Shown piece after piece: positions 22,443 to 31,081 of a DNA stretch of 43,165 bases. Source of the stretch: JAGNEJ01 sp043757865 (lineage in GTDB: Bacteria; Verrucomicrobiota; Verrucomicrobiia; Verrucomicrobiales; V1-33); the NCBI GenBank assembly GCA_043757865.1, contig JAYVOP010000344.1, positions 1 through 43,165 on the forward strand, in the 5' to 3' direction. The stretch's first letter is position 1. Each line of letters starts with the position of its first letter. The notes under the pieces are model-generated. The model had not been told where the DNA came from. It saw only the letters and a program-made list of their open reading frames with translations, and did no database searches. A program made the position numbers and the translations under genes.

Positions 22443-25400
22443 TTAGTTTTGCAGCGCGAATTCTGGGCTCATGCTGATGAAGTAGAGCAGCTCTGCCACG
22501 CGGTCCATCTTGTTATCGTTGGTGGAGCTGGCGAGGGTATTGAGATGATTAATGAGGATGGTGCGTAAGGTGCTGCTCATCTGGCCGGGCATGAGGAGCA
22601 GGGCCACGCGATCCACGAGTTGGTCGGCGGTGCCAGCGAGGGCGCGCTCGGTGGTGAGGTCCATTTTAATGTCGCCATAAATGACGCTATCGTAGGAGAA
22701 CCCTTGGCCGCGGGTCTGGGCAGTGGTCACGTTGCCATTTCGCCTAGCCAAGGTATAGGCCCAGTTGGCGGCGTTGACCACGCTCGTTTCAGAGGTGAGT
22801 TGGAACTCGGGGCTGACCAAATTATTGTTGCCCGTATCTCCCAGGAAAACGTAGTCCGGCTCGAAGTAATTGAACACCGTGGCGGCCTTCAGCGGGGTCT
22901 GCGTTAGCGTAGAGCCAGAGGTGGCACCCATGTTCCAGGCCTGTTTCCCAGAGGTGGTGGAGGAGCTATCCGCAAAGATTAACGGGTCCGTGCCCACGAC
23001 GTTTACTGTGGCCGTTTGGGCGAAGGTCTTATTGCTATAAGCCAGCGTGGTGGGATCATGATAGGCGGCCACGGTCACGCGGGAGGCGTTGATTTCAAGC
23101 GGCTCATCGTAGTTTGCCCAGCGTGTTAGGGGCGCGGTCACACTGGTGAGGACATAGACGCCGTTTTCCGCCGCAACGGTCTGATTCCGAAGAAGAATCT
23201 TGCTATTCACGCCCAGGGGCAGGCCCTCAATGACGGGATAACTCTCCGTGGGAATAGGAGTGGTGATGGTGGCTAGGTCCACGCTGTAGGTAGCCACGGT
23301 GGTGCCCGTGGCGGTGGGCGTGAGGGCGGCTCCATTGCCATTGAAAATATACAGTCCGTTCTCGGTGCTCGGGGTTTGGCCGCTGAGCGTGATGACATCC
23401 CCTGCATACAAGGCGCGATTTCCCAGCCGGGTGTAAGTGCTCGTGGGCAAGGCGGCAGCCACGTTGATGTTCCCGTTAGGACTGCACGTAACCATGCCGC
23501 GCAGATTCACGGTGCCGTAGTTTGCCTCGCCATAACTGAAGCCTTTGAATGCTCGTAGCATTTGCGTGGCGCGGATGTCCGGCTCTTTGATATGGCCGAA
23601 GCTGGTGAAGCTGCGCGCGGCTTGGTTGCGGGCTTCGGAGTCCAGCAGCAGGGTTTTGACTACGGCGGCCATATCGCCACGCACGCCGCTGCCGTTGTCG
23701 TTGAAGGCTTTGACCACGCGGTAAATGTAGCCCGGCGTGGGGTTGGCCGTGACCATGCGTTGGATGAGTTCCCGCACAATGAAGGGCCCTAGATTCGGGT
23801 GTTGGAAAATGAGGTCTAGGGAGGTGGCTAACTCTGTCTGGGTCGTCGTCGTGGTGGCCGTGCCAGTGGCGGGAATCACAGCATTTTCAAACAGGATTTT
23901 ATCATCCACATCGTGATCGCTGGCTTTGGCAATCATCGGGGTGACGTAATCATTGCCGTTCCCCGGCTGAATCCAGCCCGTCAACGCATGGGCTAGGCCG
24001 ACGACGTCTTCTTGATCGTAAGTGTCCACGGGCAGCACCGCAGAGTTCAGCGCCAGCGAACCATCCGGGTGCAAGCGACGCAGCCCGATGGTAAATAACT
24101 GCATGATTTCACGCGCAAAGTTTTCGTTAGGAATGTAGCCGATGGCGGGGTTCGGCTTCTTGTTATTCAGCATGTCCAGATACTTGCCCATGGCGGGATT
24201 CAACGTCACTTTCTCTAACAAGGTGCGGAAATTTCCCAGCCCGTGGTAGTAGAGCAGATCGTGATAGTGAACGAGCGCGCGAGCCAGCGAATCCAGCTCG
24301 CCATCATTGGAAACGACAAAAATCTCACTGAGCGCAAAGGCCACGCGGTGCCGCAGTTGGTCCGGGGACTTGACCATCGCCTGCCACCACGCGCGGGGGA
24401 TTTCGTCATTGCTTTCCAGGGGGGCACCGACGTTGCCCGTGTTGCTGAGTGGGAATTTATCGTAGTATGTGCGCACCAGATTGGCGAGCGGCCCACTGCC
24501 GTTATAGCCCGTGGATTGACCTGCGGGGATCAGCGTGGGCAGCACGTTCGTGGGATCAATGTAGAGAATGCGGGGCGGGACAAACTGCGTGACCAACGTC
24601 TCGGGATCCGTCCCTTTCGGCAGCGCCAGTTGAGCGTCAATCCAGGCGGAATAGCCTAGCGCGTCCACGTTTTCAATGCTGTCCACATCCCATGGAGCGA
24701 TGCCATCCGTGTCTTCCCGAGCACCAAATGTGGCCTGCTGGAGGAAGCGCACAATGTCCTGCTTCCGCACTGTGGCGTTGGCGGGCAAGGTCAACTCTGC
24801 CGCAGGCCCGGCGGCTGGTGGGAAGAAGGTTTGCGAGCCTTTGACGGGGCGGAAGAAGCCTTTGATTTCCCCGCTCGGATAAGCGGTGGTGTGGAGATTT
24901 AAATAGGCATTACCAGATTCAATGGCCGCCACCACATCGGCGGCGGTGTGCAAGCCCGTGGCAATGATGTTCCAAGTGCGACGCCCGTTGGCATCTGGGA
25001 TGGCGTCGTCCACATCAAAGAGAATGGCCCCCGCAGGCGCAGGGGAATTCCTTGCATCGTGGATGTGCTGGTTGTTGATCGGGCCAGTGAGATTGGCGAA
25101 GGTAAACGTCAGGTAAGCAATGGTCTTAGCCGCATTCACCCGCAGTAGCGCAGAGCCAGAACCCAACGTGACCGCACCTGCTTGTGGACTTAAATTCGCT
25201 AAATAGAGCGTGTCCGTATTGTTCAATTCATCAGGCGCGCTGTAGGGTGACAAAGCATACGCTGGGATGATTTCCGGCACGGTATCCCCAGGCTTTTGCC
25301 AAGCGATGGCGAAGTGATCCGTGCCCGTGGTTTCGCGCCGCGTGGCCTCGAAATAATAGGCGTCGCCCGCCTTCATGCGCATGGTGATGGATTGCTGAGA

Positions 25401-27452
25401 GGCTTGGGTAGTATAGTTTCCAGCGGGCACGGTGCCATTTTTTACCCACGAGCGACGCAGCACTTGGTTCGGCTCCGTGGTGCCGGAAATGTAGAGGTCA
25501 GCGTTCTCGTCGCTGGTGAGGAAGAACGTATAGTTTCCACTAATGGGCGCGGTGATATAACCACGCATCCGATCCCCAAATTGATCCCCCGCATTGGCTG
25601 GAGCCTCGGTGGCCGTGAGGGTGGTAGTCGTGGCCGGAGCCGTCCACACGGGAACATCACTAGCGGTGGTGCCCGTGAAGCCCGTGGTCCAAGTCTGACG
25701 GGCGATATTTCCCACAGAGCTGATGACGTAAATGGTGAGATTCTTCACATCTGCCCCGCCGCCATTGGCCGCAGTGATGGTGGCGAAATACACGCCCGCA
25801 CTAGCCGTGATGGCTCCCGAGATCCCGCCCGTGCTAGGGTTCACGCTTAAGCCCGCAGGCAAGCCCTCCGCACTAAAAATGGTAGGCACATTGGTAGCGG
25901 TGATGGCATAGACGAAGGGCGCATTCCGTAGGCCCACAATCGCTGGAAGGCTGGTAATCACAGGCGTCCAGCCGATGAAGCCATCACTGGTGAGGGCGGA
26001 GGTGGGGATCGTTTGCTCCGTCTGACTAGGGCTGAGCCAGCGCACGTCGATGTTGGCATTGTCCGTGTTCGTAGCGGAATCCCGATAGTCCACTTGGAAA
26101 TAATAGGGCCGCCCGGCTTCCATGATGCGGGTGGTAACTTCCGTGCTGGAAAGCAGGTTAGCCGCCGCAATGGCCGTGCTCGGGCTAGGGGTGGTCCACT
26201 GGTCCATGCGCAGTTGGTTGGTGTTCACGCCGAGGATGGGTGTGGTGCTCAGATACACTTTAATGCCGCGATCCGCCGTGGCCGTGACTTGATAGACCTC
26301 CGTGTATTTCGGAATGATAAAGCCCGTCCAACGCGCCCCCCAGAGATCATCATCGACAATGAGAGGACTAGGCGTCCCGGTGCCTGTGCCGGGCGGGTTG
26401 CCTGCGGGTTTGCTCCAGTCAAAGCTAATATTCGTATCCCGCCGTGTGAGGCCGAGTTGCGCGGGATCAAAGTTCTGCCCCGCCGTGGGTGCGAAGTTAT
26501 AGGTGCTGCTGGAGAAATTGAAATATTGCCCGAGCAACCCTTGGCTCACGATGGTAACCGTAGCCGCTGGCGAGCCTCCCACCGTGTATCCAGCGCCTGC
26601 CTGGGCAGTGAGAATGATCGTTTCCGCGTTCTCTAACGGAGCATCTGCTAACGCCGTGACATTTACCGTCACAGCCGTTACGCCAGCGGGAAACGTGACT
26701 TTCCCCGTGGTGTTAGAGATCGTGTAATCCGTATTTAAAGTAGCCGATCCCGTGATGCCAAAGGGCACCGTCAGGGGCCAGAATCCACCCCGCCGAGTGA
26801 AGCGGAACACGCCCTGCTTGGCATCGCCTTCACGGATCCAGTTCTCCACCGCCGTGACATTGACCGTGTTCGGGGCCAGCACGATCCCCTTGAGCAAATC
26901 CATGTCGCTCTTGCCATCGCCATCGGAATCCCAGACGTTGGGATTCGTGCCTGCTTGCAGTTCTTCCCAGTTTGTGACGCCATCCCCATCCGTGTCCAGA
27001 TCCTTCACTTGGACGCGCATAAACATCCGGCTAGCCGTGGCTGGGCAAGTCGCGCTGACCTGTCCCCCCGTGCCACTGGTGGCCGCGCCTTCATTGATCC
27101 ACACGCCAATCAGATTCGTGCTCGCCTGCATCTGATAAACTTTCCCTAAAACCGTTGGCCATGTCCCCTGTACCGTGTTCACGCCTTGCACCACGGTGGT
27201 AAATTTCAGCACGTCCACATTGCTGCGCATGTTCGTGCCCGCCGCCGCCTCGTCTTCATTAGACATGCCATCGGCATCATCATCTCCGCTAGGATTTACG
27301 CCCGAGACGCTGCCAGTGTAGAGGGATTCATAGACATCGCTAATGCCGTTGCCATTCGTATCCACCCCTAAAAATTGGGCGTGCGCAGTGAGCATACTAA
27401 GAGCAGCTAGCAACGAGGCTAGGCAGGAGAGGCGCAGAAGGGTAGTTTTCAT
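22443..27452 (-). CDS. Giant secreted DUF1800 protein with EF-hand, Calx-beta, PA14 and CHRD modules
   Basis: This 1669-residue exported protein forms a pair with DUF1501. The Sec signal ends AHA before QFLG. Calcium-type repeats follow (DTNGNGISD, DDDADGMSNEDE, DTDGDGVTNWEE, DSDGDGKSDMD; about 30-185). Next come a Calx-beta-like domain (about 200-303), PA14 (from GLLGQYFNFS, about 305-495), an Ig-like linker (about 497-580), a second PA14 (about 585-740), CHRD with HIHDARNSPAPAG (about 745-870) and DUF1800 (about 890-1669, VRFLQQATFGA, ENFAREIMQLFTIGL, HALTGWIQPG). Within DUF1800, around 1339-1487, two repeats of the kind IxLxxQTxxxENGxYxxxx interrupt the domain; such repeats are known from phage tail fibres. 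The modules suggest calcium-dependent carbohydrate or surface binding. No enzymatic activity is established for the family. The ATG at 27452 is well placed before the signal. Confidence 0.93.
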   Translation of the reverse strand: MKTTLLRLSCLASLLAALSMLTAHAQFLGVDTNGNGISDVYESLYTGSVSGVNPSGDDDADGMSNEDEAAAGTNMRSNVDVLKFTTVVQGVNTVQGTWPTVLGKVYQMQASTNLIGVWINEGAATSGTGGQVSATCPATASRMFMRVQVKDLDTDGDGVTNWEELQAGTNPNVWDSDGDGKSDMDLLKGIVLAPNTVNVTAVENWIREGDAKQGVFRFTRRGGFWPLTVPFGITGSATLNTDYTISNTTGKVTFPAGVTAVTVNVTALADAPLENAETIILTAQAGAGYTVGGSPAATVTIVSQGLLGQYFNFSSSTYNFAPTAGQNFDPAQLGLTRRDTNISFDWSKPAGNPPGTGTGTPSPLIVDDDLWGARWTGFIIPKYTEVYQVTATADRGIKVYLSTTPILGVNTNQLRMDQWTTPSPSTAIAAANLLSSTEVTTRIMEAGRPYYFQVDYRDSATNTDNANIDVRWLSPSQTEQTIPTSALTSDGFIGWTPVITSLPAIVGLRNAPFVYAITATNVPTIFSAEGLPAGLSVNPSTGGISGAITASAGVYFATITAANGGGADVKNLTIYVISSVGNIARQTWTTGFTGTTASDVPVWTAPATTTTLTATEAPANAGDQFGDRMRGYITAPISGNYTFFLTSDENADLYISGTTEPNQVLRRSWVKNGTVPAGNYTTQASQQSITMRMKAGDAYYFEATRRETTGTDHFAIAWQKPGDTVPEIIPAYALSPYSAPDELNNTDTLYLANLSPQAGAVTLGSGSALLRVNAAKTIAYLTFTFANLTGPINNQHIHDARNSPAPAGAILFDVDDAIPDANGRRTWNIIATGLHTAADVVAAIESGNAYLNLHTTAYPSGEIKGFFRPVKGSQTFFPPAAGPAAELTLPANATVRKQDIVRFLQQATFGAREDTDGIAPWDVDSIENVDALGYSAWIDAQLALPKGTDPETLVTQFVPPRILYIDPTNVLPTLIPAGQSTGYNGSGPLANLVRTYYDKFPLSNTGNVGAPLESNDEIPRAWWQAMVKSPDQLRHRVAFALSEIFVVSNDGELDSLARALVHYHDLLYYHGLGNFRTLLEKVTLNPAMGKYLDMLNNKKPNPAIGYIPNENFAREIMQLFTIGLRRLHPDGSLALNSAVLPVDTYDQEDVVGLAHALTGWIQPGNGNDYVTPMIAKASDHDVDDKILFENAVIPATGTATTTTTQTELATSLDLIFQHPNLGPFIVRELIQRMVTANPTPGYIYRVVKAFNDNGSGVRGDMAAVVKTLLLDSEARNQAARSFTSFGHIKEPDIRATQMLRAFKGFSYGEANYGTVNLRGMVTCSPNGNINVAAALPTSTYTRLGNRALYAGDVITLSGQTPSTENGLYIFNGNGAALTPTATGTTVATYSVDLATITTPIPTESYPVIEGLPLGVNSKILLRNQTVAAENGVYVLTSVTAPLTRWANYDEPLEINASRVTVAAYHDPTTLAYSNKTFAQTATVNVVGTDPLIFADSSSTTSGKQAWNMGATSGSTLTQTPLKAATVFNYFEPDYVFLGDTGNNNLVSPEFQLTSETSVVNAANWAYTLARRNGNVTTAQTRGQGFSYDSVIYGDIKMDLTTERALAGTADQLVDRVALLLMPGQMSSTLRTILINHLNTLASSTNDNKMDRVAELLYFISMSPEFALQN

Positions 27453-27643
27453 AGAATGGGCATTTAAGAGAGAAACCGGGCTGGAGCGAAAGGCCTGATC
27501 TGGGCCAAGACTGCGCGAGGGTGCGCATTTTCCGCAGCTAGGGCAAGAACATTCCGTAGCATTTTCCTAAGGCGCATCGCAGAAGCTGATGCTAGGCAGA
27601 ATTGCAGTAGCCGAGCGCCAATTTCCCCGCTATGGATGGGCGC
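27453..27643. promoter_or_regulatory. Divergent promoter gap between DUF1800 and the J-like gene
   Basis: This 191-base region between two divergently read genes must supply both promoters. No convincing -35/-10 pair, operator palindrome or RNA gene is visible by eye. Confidence 0.3.
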
Positions 27644-28855
27644 ATGTCTAACGATGCTCCCACGGCTTGGCAAATCTTGGAACTTGATCCCGCCACGGCT
27701 ACCCCGGCTCTGGTGAAGCGAGCTTATGCAGGCCTCATTAAACAACACCGACCAGAGGCAGATGCGGCGGGATTCCAGCGCGTCCATGCGGCTTACCAAG
27801 AGGCTTTGGCGACGATGGACGGAGGCGCAGCGAGCGCGATGGAGGGGCCAGTCACGGCGGTGCTTTCGCTGCTGGCTCAACCTGCTGCCTGGGACGTGCT
27901 AGAGTCACGTCTGTCCGCCGCCATGAGTCAGGGAAATGGCGCGGAAGTGGCGGGGTGTCTGGAGGAATTTCGTAGCTCCATGAAGGCGGATGCCACGCTG
28001 TGGCGGCCCTGGGGAGCGCTCTTGCAGCGGCAGTTTGGCGGAGCGGTGGAGTTGCTAGCGCAGCATCTGCCGGGGCCGGGATTAGTGCGGCTAGTGGAGG
28101 CGGGGCAACCGGAGTTAGCGCAGCAGATCGCGGACGTGTGGCAGCGGCAGAACCGCACGCAGGATCTGATTAAGACCGCGCGCGGATTGCTCACGCGTCC
28201 GGCCTTGTTCACGGATGTTCCCACGGCGTTGTGCGCGGCTCGGATTGCGCGCTTAGTCAGTTTTCCCGATCCTGCGTTAGGCGAGGCGCTGGCGAATCTA
28301 GCCTACGCCCAACTGCCGCCGGGTCCCATGCGAGAGGCCACGCTGGAGCAAGTCAATGTGCGGTTAGGCTGGGGCCGTATTTTCAGTAAATTTCCAGAGG
28401 AAAATGCGCGCTTTTGGGAGGAGCGACTGACGTTGGATAGTGATCCACACGGCTACAACTGGAGTGGGGTGGAGGGGAAACGTCAGATGATGAAAGTGGT
28501 CAGCCTCGCTCGCTCGGATTGGCCGGGTTACCCACTTTTGCAGGGCTTTTTACCGCAGGAGATCTGGGGGAATATCGCCAATCTCGTCAAGCGCGCGCCC
28601 CTCCTGGGACCGCTGGGCACCAGCGTGCTGGAGGCTGTGGACCCGCTGCCGCCAGTCAGCCCGCCCACGGCGGAAGATGCCCCTAGCAAGGAAGTGCGGC
28701 GGCGGCGGGTGGACCCGCCGAAGCGGCTGAAGCAACGAGCTTACCGTGATCCCACGCGCATCTTTAAAAGGCTGTGCATCATTAGCATCATCGTGGTGGT
28801 GTTGATCTATTTTGCCATCAGCGTCATCATGGCGCTGCATTTCGGGGGTTCTTAG
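27644..28855 (+). CDS. Membrane protein with degenerate J-domain
   Basis: The N-terminal 60 residues fit a J-domain: WQILELDPATATPALVKRAY, a basic helix, LIKQHRPEADAAGFQRVHAA, then YQEAL. The catalytic HPD tripeptide of true DnaJ co-chaperones reads HRP here, so DnaK stimulation is doubtful. The middle (about 60-330) is helical, repeat-like and unassigned. A basic linker (KEVRRRRVDPPKRLKQR) is followed by one C-terminal transmembrane helix (IISIIVVVLIYFAISVIMAL), so the protein is probably tail-anchored with the J-like part in the cytoplasm. The ATG at 27644 (MSNDAPTAW) is preferred over 27632 because it begins just before the J-like domain. Its stop codon overlaps the stop of moaD on the other strand. 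Confidence 0.75.
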   Translation: MSNDAPTAWQILELDPATATPALVKRAYAGLIKQHRPEADAAGFQRVHAAYQEALATMDGGAASAMEGPVTAVLSLLAQPAAWDVLESRLSAAMSQGNGAEVAGCLEEFRSSMKADATLWRPWGALLQRQFGGAVELLAQHLPGPGLVRLVEAGQPELAQQIADVWQRQNRTQDLIKTARGLLTRPALFTDVPTALCAARIARLVSFPDPALGEALANLAYAQLPPGPMREATLEQVNVRLGWGRIFSKFPEENARFWEERLTLDSDPHGYNWSGVEGKRQMMKVVSLARSDWPGYPLLQGFLPQEIWGNIANLVKRAPLLGPLGTSVLEAVDPLPPVSPPTAEDAPSKEVRRRRVDPPKRLKQRAYRDPTRIFKRLCIISIIVVVLIYFAISVIMALHFGGS

Positions 28856-29106
28856 CCACCTTGCACGGGGGGCATGTAGGCCACTTCATCTCCGGGCTGC
28901 ACCAGCGTCTCCGCAGGGACATAAGTTTGATTCACCGCCATGAGCAGGCTCGGACGATAACTGACGAGGGCGGGAAACTGCGTGCAGAGTTGGCTATAAA
29001 TTTCCCCCACAGGCACGGGCGAGGTCAGTTCCCAAGCCATTTCCGAGCGGCCCACCACGTCTTTTAATAAGGAAAAGAAGAGCAGGCGACACGTGGACCC
29101 GCTCAC
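28852..29106 (-). CDS. moaD: MoaD/ThiS family sulfur carrier (molybdopterin synthase small subunit)
   Basis: This is an 84-residue ubiquitin-fold protein that carries thiocarboxylate sulfur on its C-terminal glycine. It reads CRLLFFSLLKDVVGRSEMAW near the start and ends PGDEVAYMPPVQGG, the Gly-Gly end required for adenylation and sulfur loading; the PPVxGG ending favours MoaD over ThiS. The start is GTG at 29106, which overlaps the hpt stop (GTGA), so the two are translationally coupled. No other molybdenum cofactor genes are in the window. The stop overlaps the stop of the convergent J-like gene by three bases. Confidence 0.88.
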   Translation of the reverse strand: MSGSTCRLLFFSLLKDVVGRSEMAWELTSPVPVGEIYSQLCTQFPALVSYRPSLLMAVNQTYVPAETLVQPGDEVAYMPPVQGG

Positions 29107-29642
29107 TGGATGGCCTCCGGCTTAAGAATGCCGATGAAGGGCAAGTTTCGAAAATGCCCAGCATAATCCAAACCGTAGCCGACCACGAATTCGTCATCGA
29201 TGGTAAAGCCCACATAGTCCGCCTCCACCCGTGCGGCCCGTTGCTTGCGCTTGCTCAGGAGCACGCAGGTCTTCACGCTCAGCGCGTGGCACTCGGCAGA
29301 GAGCCGCTGGCCGATGGCTTCTAACGTGCGTCCACTATCCAAAATATCGTCCACGATGAGAACGTGCTCGCCTGTGAAATCTGGCAGCCTCGCTTGGTTA
29401 AAGGTGACCACGCCAGAACTCTCCGTGCCGCCATGATAGCTGGATACCGAGATGGACTCCAGCTTCAGCGGGATCTGCACCCGCCGTAGCAGATCTGCTA
29501 GTAAAATGATCCCACCGTGCAAAATGGCGACCACGGTCAGCGGCTTCCCCCGGTATTCGGCCATGATGACTTTGGCCATTTCATCCAGGCGGTGGTGGAT
29601 CGTCGTTTCGTGAAATAAGATTCTTTCGATGTTGGATTGCAT
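29103..29642 (-). CDS. hpt: Hypoxanthine phosphoribosyltransferase
   Basis: This purine salvage enzyme joins hypoxanthine or guanine to PRPP to form IMP or GMP in the cytoplasm. It has about 179 residues. The PRPP-binding signature VLIVDDILDSGRTL (about residues 94-107) carries the paired acidic residues followed by DSGRTL, and VVAILHGGIILLADLLRR supplies the first substrate loop. SVSSYHGG and DDEFVVGYGLDYAGHFRNLP complete the family pattern. The start is ATG at 29642; a GTG directly before it (29645) would add one residue. Coupled by a GTGA overlap to moaD. Divergent from pdxH. Confidence 0.94.
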   Translation of the reverse strand: MQSNIERILFHETTIHHRLDEMAKVIMAEYRGKPLTVVAILHGGIILLADLLRRVQIPLKLESISVSSYHGGTESSGVVTFNQARLPDFTGEHVLIVDDILDSGRTLEAIGQRLSAECHALSVKTCVLLSKRKQRAARVEADYVGFTIDDEFVVGYGLDYAGHFRNLPFIGILKPEAIQ

Positions 29643-29699
29643 CACGCATCATGGAAACGAATCTGCCACTCGCCAAACTCTAATTTCAAATTTTCACCT

Positions 29700-30344
29700 A
29701 TGACTCCGGATCTCGCAGCCCTGCGCCAAGACTATCGCCAAGCCACCCTGCGGCGGGCGGACATGCTGGAGGATCCCTTGGCGCAGTTCCGGGCGTGGTT
29801 CGCGGAAGCCCAGGCCGCGCAGCTTCAGGAGCCGAATGCCTTCGTGCTCGGCACTGTAGATGCGGAGGGCACACCGAGCACGCGGACGGTGCTGCTAAAG
29901 GCGCTGGACGACACGGGCTTCACCTTTTTTACCAACTACACGAGCCGCAAGGGTAGGGCGTTAGCCGCCCACCCGCGCGCGGCCATGACGTTTCTCTGGC
30001 TAGAATTAGAGCGGCAAATTCACATTGAGGGCGTGGCGGAAAGGGTCAGTGCTACGGAGTCCGATGCCTACTTCGCAGTGCGACCCTATGCCAGCCAGAT
30101 CGGGGCGCTAGCCTCAGCGCAGAGCACCGCCATCGCCAAGCGGGAGGAGCTAGAGACACGCTTTGCGCAGTGCGCTGCGCAGTATCCTGAAGGCGGCCCC
30201 ATCCCCCGCCCAGAACACTGGGGCGGGTATCGAGTGCGGCCCACGCGGATGGAATTCTGGCAGGGCCGCCGCAGCCGCCTGCATGATCGCCTATGCTACA
30301 CCCGAGGCCCAGCTGGATGGGAAATGGTGCGCCTCTGCCCGTGA
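29700..30344 (+). CDS. pdxH: Pyridoxamine 5'-phosphate oxidase
   Basis: This FMN enzyme oxidises pyridoxine or pyridoxamine 5'-phosphate to pyridoxal 5'-phosphate. It has 214 residues from ATG 29700. Family features: MxxLRxDYRxAxLRRADM at the start, then GTPSTRTVLLKALDDTGFTF and FFTNYTSRKGRAL (FMN phosphate contacts), FLWLELERQIHIEGVAERV, SDAYFAVRPYASQIGALAS, and the C-terminal EFWQGRRSRLHDRLCY with the substrate-binding Arg/His pair. Length matches E. coli PdxH (218). It is not adjacent to pdxJ, which lies 2.3 kb further on in the same direction, so both steps of PLP supply are in this window. Confidence 0.96.
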   Translation: MTPDLAALRQDYRQATLRRADMLEDPLAQFRAWFAEAQAAQLQEPNAFVLGTVDAEGTPSTRTVLLKALDDTGFTFFTNYTSRKGRALAAHPRAAMTFLWLELERQIHIEGVAERVSATESDAYFAVRPYASQIGALASAQSTAIAKREELETRFAQCAAQYPEGGPIPRPEHWGGYRVRPTRMEFWQGRRSRLHDRLCYTRGPAGWEMVRLCP

Positions 30345-30370
30345 GGGGGGAGTGTGGGGGCTCCCCTAAC

Positions 30371-30494
30371 GCTACGTTGTCAAATTAGGTGGAGGGCGAG
30401 GTCACGAGACCAGCATTTCCGCTGCGGCATGGGTGCTCTTCCTCTTGAAGGTCACCTAACGTCGCCCTCCCCAGAGAATTTAACAATGTAGAGC
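30371..30494. repeat. MITE-like element with long terminal inverted repeats
   Basis: The left arm 30371-30399 (GCTACGTTGTCAAATTAGG, then TGGAGGGCGA) is the imperfect complement of 30462-30494 (TCGCCCTCCCC, then AGAGAATTTAACAATGTAGAGC). A nested pair extends it inward (GAGGTCAC against GTCACC near 30400 and 30451). The whole 124-base unit lies in the gap between pdxH and the convergent ridA, has no coding potential, and could fold into one long hairpin. This is the shape of a MITE or a large extragenic palindrome. Only one copy is in this window. It may also serve as the transcription end for both genes. Confidence 0.55.
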
Positions 30495-30537
30495 TAGGCT
30501 GTCCCGTACGGAGTCAACCTTTGCGCTGAGAAGGCGG

Positions 30538-30927
30538 CTACGATGCAAAAGTGGCCACGAACTCGATCTCCACGCGCGCTGCGCGTGGCAGGCCGGCCAC
30601 TTGGACGGTGCTGCGGGCGGGAGGATTCGTGGTGAATGCGCGGGCATAGATGGCGTTCATGGCGGCAAAGTCTGCCATGTCCATGAGGAAGACGGTGGTC
30701 TTGACCACGTGCTCGAAGCTAAGCCCCTGGCTCTCTAGCAGCGCACCGATGTTGCTTAGCACTTGCTCTGTTTGTGCCGTAATCTCCTCTGGAAATGCCG
30801 CTGCGGGATCTGCGGGATTGAGTGGAAGTTGGCCAGAGCCGAAGAGCAAGTTACCACAACGCACGGCCTGGCTGTATGGGCCGATGGCTGCGGGGGCTTG
30901 AGTAGTAGAAATGATCGTTTTATCCAT
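30538..30927 (-). CDS. ridA: RidA family reactive intermediate deaminase
   Basis: RidA hydrolyses reactive enamine/imine intermediates made by PLP-dependent dehydratases, protecting other PLP enzymes. With ATG at 30927 the protein has 129 residues, the usual length, and starts MDKTIISTTQAPAAIGPYSQ. R105 and E120, the residues that bind the carboxylate and water in characterised RidA proteins, are present (NPPARSTVQVAGLPRAARVE). A longer frame with 12 more residues exists upstream but adds nothing conserved. The gene is divergent from purH. Confidence 0.93.
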   Translation of the reverse strand: MDKTIISTTQAPAAIGPYSQAVRCGNLLFGSGQLPLNPADPAAAFPEEITAQTEQVLSNIGALLESQGLSFEHVVKTTVFLMDMADFAAMNAIYARAFTTNPPARSTVQVAGLPRAARVEIEFVATFAS

Positions 30928-31081
30928 GGCTACCAGTGGAATGCGGACTGCTGGCGCTTGCAACTGCTAACCCCAGCGAGGTGGTGCTTGGTCATTGTTA
31001 TTTCTCATCACGATTTCCCCTTGATGCGTTTCCGCAGCCCCATCATGCTCGCCCTCCCCCGCTTCCTCACTACCATTTTAA

